A DNA stretch of 64,000 nucleotides. It comes from Candidatus Thorarchaeota archaeon. GTDB taxonomy: Archaea > Asgardarchaeota > Thorarchaeia > Thorarchaeales > Thorarchaeaceae. Positions within the stretch are counted from its first letter, which is position 1. The number at the start of each line of letters is the position of its first letter. The stretch is taken from assembly GCA_016839245.1 (NCBI GenBank), contig JAEOUN010000018.1, positions 1 through 64,000 on the forward strand, in the 5' to 3' direction. The notes below the pieces were generated by a model. That model did not search any database, had not been told where the DNA came from, and saw only the letters and a program-made list of their open reading frames with translations. Shown here piece after piece: positions 52,188-60,354 of this stretch. The translations under genes and the position numbers were made by a program.

Positions 52188-53534
52188 TTATGCACGATGA
52201 CCTTGGTCAACCATTGCATTGGCAACCTTCAAGAAGCCAGCAATGTTTGCACCAACGACATAGTTGCCTTTCATACCGAAGAGTTCAGAGGTCTTGTAGG
52301 CATTAGCATGGATATTCTGCATAATTTGATGTAGTTTTGTGTCCACTTCTTCACGAGTCCAGAAGAAGCGTTGAGAGTTCTGAACCATTTCAAGTCCAGA
52401 AACAGACACACCACCTGCATTAGCTGCCTTGCCAGGTCCAAAGAGAACCTTATTCTCAAGGAAGATCTCAACACCCTTTGGTACAGTTGGCATATTAGCT
52501 CCTTCACCAACAGCAAGCACACCATTATCGACTAGTGCTTGTGCTTCTTGGGCATCAACTTCATTCTGAGTAGCACATGGTAATGCAACATCACATTTGA
52601 GACTCCAAGGACTACCTGTTGCTGAGTAATCCACATTGAAGTGTTCGGCATACTCCTTGATACGACCCCTACGTGTGTTCTTCAAATCCATTACCCATTC
52701 GAGTTTCTCTTGGGTGAGTCCATGAGGATCATGAATCCAACCACTTGAGTCACTCAGTGAAATAACTTTTGCACCGAGTTGGATAGATTTCTCTGCAGCG
52801 TATTGAGCAACATTACCAGAGCCTGAAATACAGATGGTCTTACCTTTCATGTCTTCGCCCTTAGTCTTGAGCATTTCTTGCACAAAGTATACACAGCCGT
52901 AACCAGTAGCTTCGGGACGAATTAATGAACCACCCCAACCAGCACCTTTACCCGTTAAAACACAAGTACCATGGTCATTTGTAATCTTTCTAAATGCACC
53001 ATAAAGATAGCCAATTTCGCGTCCACCTACACCGATGTCTCCTGCAGGCACATCAATAAATTGACCAACATGACGATAAAGCTCAAACATAAAGCTCTCA
53101 CAGAAGCTTTCAACTTCTGCGTCGGTCTTGCCCTTTGGATCGAAATCAGAACCACCTTTAGCACCACCCATTGGAAGGGTTGTGAGACTATTCTTGAAGA
53201 TTTGTTCAAATCCCAGGAATTTCAGTATACCCTGATTCACAGTTGGGTGAAATCTTAGACCACCTTTGTAAGGTCCAATAGCTGAATTGAATTGAATTCT
53301 GAAACCTCTATTGACTTGGATTTTACCTTCACGGTCTTTCCAAGGTACACGAAATTGAATAATTCGCTCAGGTTCAGTAATCCTCTCAAGAATTGAGAAC
53401 TCTTGGAATTTTGGATATTTCTTGATTGCAGGTTCGAGAGATTCAAGCACCTCTAATGCTGCTTGATGGTAGACCTTCTGATCTGGGTCTTTCTCGACAA
53501 CCTTATTGTAAACACTCTCTATGTATTTGTCCAT
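52188..53534 (-). CDS. gdhA: Glutamate dehydrogenase
   Basis: A 448-residue NAD(P)-dependent enzyme of the bacterial-type hexameric family linking 2-oxoglutarate, ammonia and glutamate. It contains Gly-Pro-Tyr-Lys-Gly-Gly-Leu-Arg-Phe-His near residue 86, Pro-Met-Gly-Gly-Ala-Lys-Gly-Gly-Ser-Asp with the active-site Lys near 122, Pro-Ala-Gly-Asp-Ile-Gly-Val-Gly-Gly-Arg-Glu-Ile-Gly-Tyr and the Rossmann loop Gly-Ser-Gly-Asn-Val-Ala near 235. ATG 53534 is chosen; the frame extends 20 residues upstream without family resemblance. It is divergent from the PAC2-like gene. Confidence 0.95.
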   Translation of the reverse strand: MDKYIESVYNKVVEKDPDQKVYHQAALEVLESLEPAIKKYPKFQEFSILERITEPERIIQFRVPWKDREGKIQVNRGFRIQFNSAIGPYKGGLRFHPTVNQGILKFLGFEQIFKNSLTTLPMGGAKGGSDFDPKGKTDAEVESFCESFMFELYRHVGQFIDVPAGDIGVGGREIGYLYGAFRKITNDHGTCVLTGKGAGWGGSLIRPEATGYGCVYFVQEMLKTKGEDMKGKTICISGSGNVAQYAAEKSIQLGAKVISLSDSSGWIHDPHGLTQEKLEWVMDLKNTRRGRIKEYAEHFNVDYSATGSPWSLKCDVALPCATQNEVDAQEAQALVDNGVLAVGEGANMPTVPKGVEIFLENKVLFGPGKAANAGGVSVSGLEMVQNSQRFFWTREEVDTKLHQIMQNIHANAYKTSELFGMKGNYVVGANIAGFLKVANAMVDQGHRA

Positions 53535-53583
53535 ACTCACACTCACCAGCAGTGATAGACAAGTCGGGTCGAACGGGGCAAGC

Positions 53584-53591
53584 GTATAAAT
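53584..53591 (-). promoter_or_regulatory. TATA box of gdhA
   Basis: ATTTATAC on the minus strand, about 55 bases before ATG 53534. The predicted transcript would start near 53562 with a leader of about 28 nt carrying GGTGAG. Confidence 0.45.
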
Positions 53592-53733
53592 CAATCTATT
53601 GTGTCATATATTTCAAAAATGTAAAAAATATATGAGATACTTCAAGGTCCATCAAGATACCGTCAAACCATATTATTATGACCATACGAAGTTTCATTAT
53701 CTATGAGATATCAAAAAGATTGAGAGTAGAACA

Positions 53734-54375
53734 ATGCCAACATTTGCACAAGAGTGGGTTTCTCCAATTCTGGAAGTCTTCAAGAGAGAAAAAATCATTG
53801 ATACATATAGTATCATTCTTGGATTGAATCCCTTAGGGAATGCATTATGTCGACAGCTCTATGAAAAGAATGAATTTCAAACACTACTGATATTTAATTC
53901 GCCAGCGTTTTCTACCTGGAATCGGTATCCTATTGATGCAAAAATCCCAGTAGTCCCTGTTCATGGAATGATATCAGGTGATACTATGATCATATTTGGG
54001 GATGTGATGATAAAAGAATATGATTGGATGACAGACATGCTTTTTTACATCCGGGGAAACGTGCCATCAAGATTCATCGTATCTATGGTAACATATGATG
54101 GACCTACATGTGGCCAAGTGATATCAAAGAAAGGAGATAGATTACTAAGGAGAATGGATATACCCTTAGGAAGAGCTGATTATTATGATGGCATTACTGC
54201 GCCATTAATGAGTGTAGGAAATGCCGCAGACTTGGATCCTGTTGTATTGTTTCTGGAGGAATCCAATGATCCCAATATTATATTACAAATAGATGACATT
54301 TCAGTAAGTCAGCAGGATATCGATAATGCATATCAATTACTTGAGAAAGGATTAGGTATGGATCTCACTTATTAG
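53734..54375 (+). CDS. PAC2-family-like protein (tentative)
   Basis: A 213-residue protein. It has Ile-Ile-Leu-Gly-Leu-Asn-Pro-Leu-Gly-Asn-Ala near residue 27, a helix-strand pattern, a Gly-Asp-Val-Met-Ile turn, and a C-terminal helix Gln-Asp-Ile-Asp-Asn-Ala-Tyr-Gln-Leu-Leu-Glu-Lys-Gly-Leu-Gly-Met. The general shape recalls archaeal proteasome-assembly-chaperone (PAC2) proteins, which have a Gly-(Leu)-Pro-(Gly)-x-Gly-Asn start and a Leu-Leu-Glu-x-Leu end; the match is weak. No membrane segment. It is divergent from gdhA. Confidence 0.5.
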   Translation: MPTFAQEWVSPILEVFKREKIIDTYSIILGLNPLGNALCRQLYEKNEFQTLLIFNSPAFSTWNRYPIDAKIPVVPVHGMISGDTMIIFGDVMIKEYDWMTDMLFYIRGNVPSRFIVSMVTYDGPTCGQVISKKGDRLLRRMDIPLGRADYYDGITAPLMSVGNAADLDPVVLFLEESNDPNIILQIDDISVSQQDIDNAYQLLEKGLGMDLTY

Positions 54376-54385
54376 ATTTGAGAGA

Positions 54386-55102
54386 TCATTCATCCTCTGT
54401 TTGCCCGTAACTTCTCCGAGTTTTACCACCCAAGGTTTCAAAATGCTCCTCAATGCTTCTTCGCCCTTCAATCTTATTATCACAATCGAGGCACATTAAT
54501 GCCTTCGTTTCCCGCACTTCAACAATATTGCCACAAGATATGCAAGTCCAAAGGCCACCCTGAAGCAACTTGGTCTTTCTGAAAATGGTTCTAGCAATGT
54601 CCCTAAGAGAATCTGGACAATCTGAGGAAACACCAATAATCCCTTTTTCTGACCATTCACACAATAATGATACGAGAGTGGTTAGGAGCTCAATGATCCG
54701 AGTTGTGTGTTCCTCAATCTCCATCGATGTTTCAGATTTAACATCTCGAGGAGCTTCTTCAATTTCAGAAATTATCTCGATAAAGGCGAAAAATGCAGGA
54801 GGAGGAAATCGATCTTTCCCCTTGGATTCTACCATCTGACCTAAAACAGCTGAAATCATGAGAGTCTGCGTATAATCCTCAAGCAGAATCTTTCGTACTT
54901 CATCTACTATTTTCTCTGAATTTATCCTGTATTGTTTAACATCCAAATTATTCTCTTTGGCAATCATTTGTACTGATTCAATCAAGCCTTTGCCTTTCTG
55001 CATATTGCGATTTACTTTTTTTGCCACAGCATCGTATGTAAGATTCGAATCATCTGCAAGCTTATGAAGAAGCTCTCGTGCCGTCAGAATCAACCACAAC
55101 AC
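54386..55102 (-). CDS. Unknown helical protein with C-terminal zinc ribbon
   Basis: A 238-residue protein, mostly helical to residue 180, with a C-terminal Cys-Ile-Ser-Cys-Gly...Cys-Leu-Asp-Cys zinc ribbon (about 190-215) and a charged end. The N-terminal 30 residues include Leu-Leu-His-Lys-Leu-Ala-Asp. Function unknown. The start is uncertain: GTG 55102 opens the frame and TTG 55093 gives Met-Ile-Leu-Thr-Ala-Arg. Convergent with the PAC2-like gene. Confidence 0.55.
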   Translation of the reverse strand: MLWLILTARELLHKLADDSNLTYDAVAKKVNRNMQKGKGLIESVQMIAKENNLDVKQYRINSEKIVDEVRKILLEDYTQTLMISAVLGQMVESKGKDRFPPPAFFAFIEIISEIEEAPRDVKSETSMEIEEHTTRIIELLTTLVSLLCEWSEKGIIGVSSDCPDSLRDIARTIFRKTKLLQGGLWTCISCGNIVEVRETKALMCLDCDNKIEGRRSIEEHFETLGGKTRRSYGQTEDE

Positions 55103-55265
55103 AGCCTATAAGAGATATGAATTACACGAAGACTTTAATTTTAGGTTATTCCCTAGATATGAATAATATACTTCAAAAAGCTCAATGTCTAGGAATGTAT
55201 CACTTTAGTATAATAGACAAACCTCTTTAAGGTGTTAATTTGGGCGTCAATCGGCGGTCAATGGC

Positions 55266-56252
55266 ATGAAGGACTATGATATTATCTTGGCAAGCGGTGC
55301 AGAACATCTTGAGAATCGTTTTGAACAATTAGGATATCGTGTCTACACTTCTGATCTGAACTATGATCATAAGCGCATGTTTCCAAATGCAGACATCTAT
55401 GTTAAAATTGGAAAGGTTGCCCAATTATCTGGAAGACGTGTGGTTGTCATTCAGAGCTGTACTGGATCAGGTCCTGCTGAATCTGAGCAATATAGCACCT
55501 CTGACCGCGTTATTGAACTCCTTCTTATCTTAGATATGCTATCACGACCACTGGAAGTGGAAAAGACAGGTCATAAGCAATACAAGTGCACTTCAATTCC
55601 TCCACCAAAAAGCGTTGAAGTTGTTCTCACATTTCAACCGTTTGCATTACAAGACAAATGTTTTGAAACAGGAGAAGCATGTTCGGGTCGTTGGGCAATT
55701 GAATCAATTAGCAAAGCATGTAACAAAATGCATGTCGTAAGTCCGCATGCTCCAGACAGTCTGGATTGGATTAGGAGCCTTAAGGATAGAGGACTTTACA
55801 AAATTATAGATGTCATTCCAGATCTGGTTGAACATGCAAAGAAGCAATTCAACTTTGAAGATTGCGTAATTGTTGCTCCGGATGAAGGCGCTCAAGAGAG
55901 ATACAAAATTGATGGATTTGGAAAAAGTAGAACGAACTCATTTCGAGTCGAACTCCATGGCAATCTGGATGTTAAAGGATTGAATGTGATAGTTATTGAT
56001 GATCTTACTAAGAGCGGTAGTACATTGCTTCAAGCTAGAGATCGACTTTTGGAGCAAGGTGCAGTTGAAGTCATCTTAGCAGTTGCCCATGTTGTACCTT
56101 TAATAGAGCGAGGAGAAGAATTGCTTGAGAGGTTAGTTGAGAAATGTAACTACAAAATTGTAACTACCAATTCTGTAAATAATGAAATATTTTGTAGTGA
56201 AAACCAAGAACTCTGCTATAACATTGTTGATACATTAATTGAGCATTTGTGA
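55266..56252 (+). CDS. PRPP-synthetase-like phosphoribosyltransferase-fold protein
   Basis: A 328-residue protein built like ribose-phosphate pyrophosphokinase, two phosphoribosyltransferase domains. The PRPP-binding signature Val-Ile-Val-Ile-Asp-Asp-Leu-Thr-Lys-Ser-Gly-Ser-Thr-Leu is near residue 244. The N-terminal half keeps Val-Ile-Gln-Ser and Glu-Leu-Leu-Leu-Ile-Leu-Asp, but the (Ala)-Arg-Gln-Asp motif before the catalytic loop is Leu-Gln-Asp-Lys and the Thr-Gly-Gly-Thr of the loop is Lys-Ser-Gly-Ser-Thr. It may therefore be divergent or act on another substrate. ATG 55266. It precedes the phosphorylase gene, which fits nucleotide salvage. Confidence 0.75.
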   Translation: MKDYDIILASGAEHLENRFEQLGYRVYTSDLNYDHKRMFPNADIYVKIGKVAQLSGRRVVVIQSCTGSGPAESEQYSTSDRVIELLLILDMLSRPLEVEKTGHKQYKCTSIPPPKSVEVVLTFQPFALQDKCFETGEACSGRWAIESISKACNKMHVVSPHAPDSLDWIRSLKDRGLYKIIDVIPDLVEHAKKQFNFEDCVIVAPDEGAQERYKIDGFGKSRTNSFRVELHGNLDVKGLNVIVIDDLTKSGSTLLQARDRLLEQGAVEVILAVAHVVPLIERGEELLERLVEKCNYKIVTTNSVNNEIFCSENQELCYNIVDTLIEHL

Positions 56253-56375
56253 AATATACTTCTAGTAGTCCATTCTAGTGAAAAAACTTGAAGTCGCCAA
56301 ATCTGTGCAATTAAAAGAAATGCCTCTACGAAATCCTTTTCTCAGGTGTAACTTGTGGGCTGTTCGTGTTCTATA

Positions 56376-57119
56376 ATGGTGTCGAACAAAGAATACCATA
56401 TTGGGATTGCCCCGGGCGAGATTCCTGAATTAGTATTATTGCCAGGAGACCCTGAAAGAGCTAGAAAAATTGCTGAAACTTTCTTTGATACTCCGGAAGA
56501 GATCGCAAAGAATAGAGAGTATTGGAGCTTTAAAGGAATGTGGAAAGGTGTTCCAGTGGCAGTATGCTCAACAGGAATAGGATGCCCTTCTGCGGCAATC
56601 GCACTTGAAGAATTGGTCAAGGTTGGTTGTAAGGTATTCATCCGAGTAGGAACTTCAGGAGCGATAAGTCGCAAAGTATTATCCGGTGACATCGTAATTT
56701 TCTCAGGATCAATTCGTGATGAAGGTACATCAAGACAATATGTACCAATAGAATTTCCAGCTGTCGCAAATCCTGAGGTAGTCCAAGCACTGACGTTAGC
56801 TGCAACAAATCGAGGTGCAAGATACCATGTTGGAATTGGTCATAGTAAGGATGCATTCTACAGCGAACATCCATCGCATGTTGCGGACCCTGAAGCCATG
56901 CGTAGAAAATGGGCAGTCATGAGAAATTCAGGAATTCTTGCCACAGAAATGGAAGCTGCAGCACTGTTTGTTGTTGGCCACCTTCGAAATGTAAAAGTTG
57001 GTACTGCATGTGTTGTCATTGGTGAAAACGTGGAAAAGGAAGTAAAGCTGGAAGGAAAACCACCATTGGATAATTTAATTACTATTGCTCTTGATGCCTT
57101 AGTATCATTTCAATCATAA
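56376..57119 (+). CDS. Nucleoside phosphorylase (uridine phosphorylase-like, PNP_UDP family)
   Basis: A 247-residue phosphorylase of the hexameric NP-I family. Pro-Gly-Asp-Pro-Glu-Arg-Ala near residue 24 holds the phosphate site; Ser-Thr-Gly-Ile-Gly-Cys-Pro-Ser-Ala-Ala near 64, Arg-Val-Gly-Thr-Ser-Gly-Ala near 89 and Thr-Glu-Met-Glu-Ala-Ala-Ala-Leu near 188 (ribose binding) follow. It cleaves uridine or purine nucleosides with phosphate to base and ribose-1-phosphate; uridine is the better guess. ATG 56376 is chosen, as the extra upstream residues do not fit. Confidence 0.88.
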   Translation: MVSNKEYHIGIAPGEIPELVLLPGDPERARKIAETFFDTPEEIAKNREYWSFKGMWKGVPVAVCSTGIGCPSAAIALEELVKVGCKVFIRVGTSGAISRKVLSGDIVIFSGSIRDEGTSRQYVPIEFPAVANPEVVQALTLAATNRGARYHVGIGHSKDAFYSEHPSHVADPEAMRRKWAVMRNSGILATEMEAAALFVVGHLRNVKVGTACVVIGENVEKEVKLEGKPPLDNLITIALDALVSFQS

Positions 57120-57130
57120 ATCTGGTGAAT

Positions 57131-57910
57131 TTAGATATCACTAAACCAGAGTTTCTTTTGGACAGCCAAAAGAAGAGACTCGGTTGTTGATTTATCTAGA
57201 TTTGAGATTTGAGCTAGCTGTTCAGCGCTGGTTGCAACGAAATCAGTCAATGTTCCGATTCCTGAGTTTAGGATTAGATTGATAGCTGATTCCTGCAAAT
57301 TAAGTTCAATCAATACTTCTCTGAGACTAGCGACTGAATCAACTGTAGGCGTTGGTGCTGTTACTTCTGGCATGTCAATATCCATCGACTCATCACCTGG
57401 CGTTTCAGATTCTTTTTTGTGAGCAAGTTCGGGCATTTCTTTAGCTAAACTATATCTTGCAATAAATGAGGGTCGTAAGAAAATAAGGCCAACAATGATT
57501 GATGTAAGGAGGACAGGAATAAGAAAAGTACTACTTACAGTAATTCCTTCTATTCGCCCTGAGGGACTAAAACCTATCAAACCATCATGAATTCCATCGA
57601 TGAAAATACTATACCAAGGATCTCCAGAAATATCTGTAAAGAATATTAACCAGAGAGGACCAAATAATCCAAATCCACCAGCTTCAAAAATCAAAAATTG
57701 TCTGAAGATACTTCTCTGTAAGAAATAGATGAATAAAGGCAGAATTATTGATAACGCAATACTTGTTACGAACCAAAGAACATAGATGTCCCATAAAGTT
57801 TCGAGCCCAGCTGCATCAGCACCAATACTAGTTATTTTGATAGCCGCAGCAACCATGAATATTACACCCGGTAAGGCAGCACCAATCACTATGCCGTGAG
57901 CATATCTCAT
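57131..57910 (-). CDS. Membrane protein with C-terminal helix-hairpin-helix domain
   Basis: A 259-residue protein with four hydrophobic helices (about 5-25, 43-67, 72-92 and 127-147). A charged Pro/Thr/Glu linker follows, and residues 200-255 contain tandem HhH-like repeats (Leu-Leu-Glu/Asn-Ser-Gly-Ile-Gly-Thr-Leu-Thr-Asp and Gln-Leu-Ala-Gln-Ile-Ser-Asn-Leu). The HhH part probably binds DNA or protein; its membrane attachment is unusual. Family unknown. It is tail to tail with the phosphorylase. Confidence 0.6.
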   Translation of the reverse strand: MRYAHGIVIGAALPGVIFMVAAAIKITSIGADAAGLETLWDIYVLWFVTSIALSIILPLFIYFLQRSIFRQFLIFEAGGFGLFGPLWLIFFTDISGDPWYSIFIDGIHDGLIGFSPSGRIEGITVSSTFLIPVLLTSIIVGLIFLRPSFIARYSLAKEMPELAHKKESETPGDESMDIDMPEVTAPTPTVDSVASLREVLIELNLQESAINLILNSGIGTLTDFVATSAEQLAQISNLDKSTTESLLLAVQKKLWFSDI

Positions 57911-58067
57911 CTATATATCTCACCTCAGAACCACATACGTGATTAGCATTGAGCATGCTTGTCTTTTAGGTGTTTTTAGGATTCTCTCATATTTTAGAAA
58001 CAGTGTTTTTGCCTAACTCCCGTCATCCTTATGTGTAACTCAGGGTAAAAAAATATGAGTGATTTGT

Positions 58068-59156
58068 TTGAAGCCGTTCTTTGTTGTTGGAACAAGACCT
58101 GAGATAATCAAGATGGCACCGATAATTCACGAATTTGAGTTAAGAGGAATTGAGCCATATCTCCTTCATACCGGACAACACTATTCAGATACTCTTAGTA
58201 GTCAGTTCTTCAAAGATATGGATCTTAAAAAGCCCGATTTGAATTTGAACATTGGATCAGGAACGCATTCAGAGCAGACGGCAAAGGCTCTTGTTGGTAT
58301 TGAAGAGGCTCTAATGCAGGAAACTCCAGATGTTGTTTTGGTTCAAGGTGATACAAATGCAGTACTCTCTGCAGCATTAGCAGCAGTGAAAGTAGGAATA
58401 CCAGTAGGTCATGTTGAAGCGGGTCTAAGAAGTTATGACAATCGTATGCCAGAAGAACACAACAGAAGATTAACAGATCATGTTTCTAGCTACTTGTTTG
58501 CACCAACTAGAAAATCAGCAGATATTTTGAAAGCAGAGAATGTATGGGGGAAAATATTCGTAACTGGAAACACAATCATTGATGCACTTGAGAGTCGTGT
58601 GGCTCTGATAAAAGGCAGGACATCCCTAGCAAGTAGTCTTGGTTTGAAGGAATTTGCGTTACTTACAATGCATAGAGCTGAAAATGTTGATGATAAGGAC
58701 ATATTGACTGGCTTGATTGAAGGATTGCTTTCTTTGGATATTGATATAATCTTCGCTGCACATCCGCGAACAATTGCAAGAATGAAGAAATTTGATTTGT
58801 TCCAGCAAGTTTCTGATGCTTCGAAAATGCATATTATTGAACCACCAGGGTATTTAGAATTCTTAGCACTAATGAGAGATTGTCGTTTCATTTTAACAGA
58901 TTCTGGTGGAATTCAGGAAGAAGCCACTGCTCCTTCAATTAATAAGAGAGTATTTGTATTAAGGACATCAACTGAACGACCTGAAGCGGAGGAGTCAGGT
59001 CATGCTATGGTTGTTGGTGTTGATCAAAATAAATTTCCAAAACTCATCGCTAATTCCATACAAAGCGGTTTGGACCAACCTAGAAAGTGTCCTTATGGAG
59101 ATGGTACTGCAGCCAAAAAAATCGTCGATATACTTTTAGAACCATTAAAAAAATGA
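58068..59156 (+). CDS. wecB: UDP-N-acetylglucosamine 2-epimerase (non-hydrolysing)
   Basis: A 362-residue two-domain GT-B-fold enzyme. It has Phe-Val-Val-Gly-Thr-Arg-Pro-Glu-Ile-Ile-Lys near residue 5, Gln-Gly-Asp-Thr-Asn near 92, His-Val-Glu-Ala-Gly-Leu-Arg-Ser near 116, Met-Pro-Glu-Glu-His-Asn-Arg near 130 and Asp-Ser-Gly-Gly-Ile-Gln-Glu-Glu-Ala near 282. It converts UDP-GlcNAc to UDP-ManNAc for surface glycans; the GlmU-like enzyme at 29240 could supply UDP-GlcNAc. TTG 58068 gives Met-Lys-Pro-Phe-Phe-Val with GAGTGAT 4 nt upstream; GTG 58059 is the alternative. Confidence 0.92.
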   Translation: MKPFFVVGTRPEIIKMAPIIHEFELRGIEPYLLHTGQHYSDTLSSQFFKDMDLKKPDLNLNIGSGTHSEQTAKALVGIEEALMQETPDVVLVQGDTNAVLSAALAAVKVGIPVGHVEAGLRSYDNRMPEEHNRRLTDHVSSYLFAPTRKSADILKAENVWGKIFVTGNTIIDALESRVALIKGRTSLASSLGLKEFALLTMHRAENVDDKDILTGLIEGLLSLDIDIIFAAHPRTIARMKKFDLFQQVSDASKMHIIEPPGYLEFLALMRDCRFILTDSGGIQEEATAPSINKRVFVLRTSTERPEAEESGHAMVVGVDQNKFPKLIANSIQSGLDQPRKCPYGDGTAAKKIVDILLEPLKK

Positions 59157-59224
59157 AATGTGTGCATATTCCCAAATGGCTTGAAATGCACCAAATGGCG
59201 CTTTAGACTAAGCTTCTCTGTAAA

Positions 59225-59263
59225 GCCTTATAAGGCATAAGAGTGCATTCTAAAGCACTCTTA
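59225..59263 (+). promoter_or_regulatory. Palindromic TATA box and adjacent inverted repeat before the small histone-fold gene
   Basis: GCCTTATAAGGC (59225-59236) is a perfect 12-bp palindrome with a TATA-like core. A second, perfect inverted repeat of 9 bp with an 8-nt spacer (59238-59246 with 59255-59263) overlaps the expected transcription start. GGAGGAG follows at 59264-59270, 10 nt before ATG 59281. The repeat could be an operator or a leader hairpin controlling access to the ribosome-binding site. Upstream, CCAAATGGC occurs twice about 20 bases apart (near 59171 and 59191). Confidence 0.55.
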
Positions 59264-59280
59264 GGAGGAGTGATATACCA

Positions 59281-59451
59281 ATGAGTTTTGTCGTTAAGAA
59301 AGCGATACAAGATTATGCAAAGAAAAAGAACCTCCAAGTCAGCGGTGATTTCTATGGAGCACTTGACAAGAAAATTGAGTTGCTTTTAGATCATGCTGTC
59401 AAGAGGACAAATGAGAACAAACGTAAGACACTCAAACCTTATGATTTGTAA
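59281..59451 (+). CDS. Small histone-fold-like protein (56 aa)
   Basis: A 56-residue basic protein with a strong GGAGGAG ribosome-binding site before ATG 59281. The order helix, Val-Ser-Gly-Asp-Phe-Tyr-Gly-Ala-Leu, long central helix, and Asn-Lys-Arg-Lys-Thr-Leu-Lys-Pro-Tyr-Asp-Leu recalls the central and C-terminal helices of the histone fold and of DUF1931-type histone-like proteins. It is shorter than a canonical archaeal histone (about 66-70 residues) and the third helix appears truncated after the Tyr-Asp-Leu. A chromatin or regulatory role is likely but inferred. Confidence 0.65.
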   Translation: MSFVVKKAIQDYAKKKNLQVSGDFYGALDKKIELLLDHAVKRTNENKRKTLKPYDL

Positions 59452-59474
59452 TCAAGCAGGTTTAGATGCCGGGA

Positions 59475-59508
59475 GTGGAAGTGTTACAGCTTCCACAACC
59501 TCTCTTTT
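59475..59508 (+). terminator. Hairpin and T-tract after the small histone-fold gene
   Basis: A 7-bp perfect inverted repeat (59475-59481 with 59490-59496, 8-nt loop) is followed by a pyrimidine-rich run with five T. It is 23 bases after the stop codon. Confidence 0.6.
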
Positions 59509-59574
59509 TCATATCATCACTCTTATCAGTGAATCATATTGGAGCAGTAGTATAAAGTATTGGAGTAGCTCCTA

Positions 59575-60354
59575 TTGTATAGAGTCTGTTTAACTAATGA
59601 TGATGGACCGAGAAGTGATGGATTACTTCGTCTTGCTGAAAAGTTGAGTAAAGATGTCGAACTTTTCGTAGTAGTCCCAGATGGCCAAAGAAGCGCTTCA
59701 GGCAAAGCTCTTACACTTAAGAATCCAATTAGAATTACAGAGCAACATCAACAGAATGGATATAGTTTTGTTTCTCATGATGGAGCGCCAGCAGATTCTG
59801 TAATTCTCGCAGAAGCATTTTATGAAAAGATAGATTTGGTCGTTTCAGGTCCAAATACGGGAGCCAATGTTGGATATCAAAGCATGCTAACCAGTGGGAC
59901 AGTCGGAGCTGCACTAGAAGCTGCAATTAGAGGAATACCAGCATTAGCAGTGTCACGAGAAGCAAAGCCAAATGAATGGTTCGACTCAACAGGGGCAATC
60001 AGAGACTGCGATAAGGTATGCGATATAACAAAAGAGATTGTAATGAAAATCTTAGAAAAAGGGATGCCTGAAAAAATAGATTTATTGAATCTGAATTTTC
60101 CTGTTGATATTTCAGAGGATAGCAAATTAGTGATAACAAAACCTTCGAAAATTCGGATGCATAATGAAGTCGAAAAAAGAGTCGATCCCAATGGTCGTCC
60201 GTATTTTTGGTACTTGGGTATTGAGAAAACTCCACCAACAAATACTGATGCCTTTGAAGTGCTCATAAACAAGAATATTTCACTCTCACCAGTAATTTTA
60301 GAGTGGATTACTGATGATGATATCAGACGATTAGAAGATTTCATGAAGAAGTAA
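59575..60354 (+). CDS. surE: 5'/3'-nucleotidase SurE
   Basis: A 259-residue metal-dependent phosphatase. It has Leu-Thr-Asn-Asp-Asp-Gly-Pro-(Arg)-Ser-(Asp)-Gly near residue 6, Val-Val-Pro-Asp-Gly-Gln-Arg-Ser-Ala-Ser-Gly near 33, Gly-Ala-Pro-Ala-Asp-Ser near 68 and Ser-Gly-Pro-Asn-Thr-Gly-Ala-Asn near 87, all SurE motifs around the Asp-Asp metal site. It dephosphorylates nucleoside monophosphates. TTG 59575 is the start; a TATA-like ATAAAG (near 59551-59556) lies about 25 bases upstream, so the mRNA may be leaderless. The 3' end overlaps the convergent gene by 14 bases. Confidence 0.93.
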   Translation: MYRVCLTNDDGPRSDGLLRLAEKLSKDVELFVVVPDGQRSASGKALTLKNPIRITEQHQQNGYSFVSHDGAPADSVILAEAFYEKIDLVVSGPNTGANVGYQSMLTSGTVGAALEAAIRGIPALAVSREAKPNEWFDSTGAIRDCDKVCDITKEIVMKILEKGMPEKIDLLNLNFPVDISEDSKLVITKPSKIRMHNEVEKRVDPNGRPYFWYLGIEKTPPTNTDAFEVLINKNISLSPVILEWITDDDIRRLEDFMKK

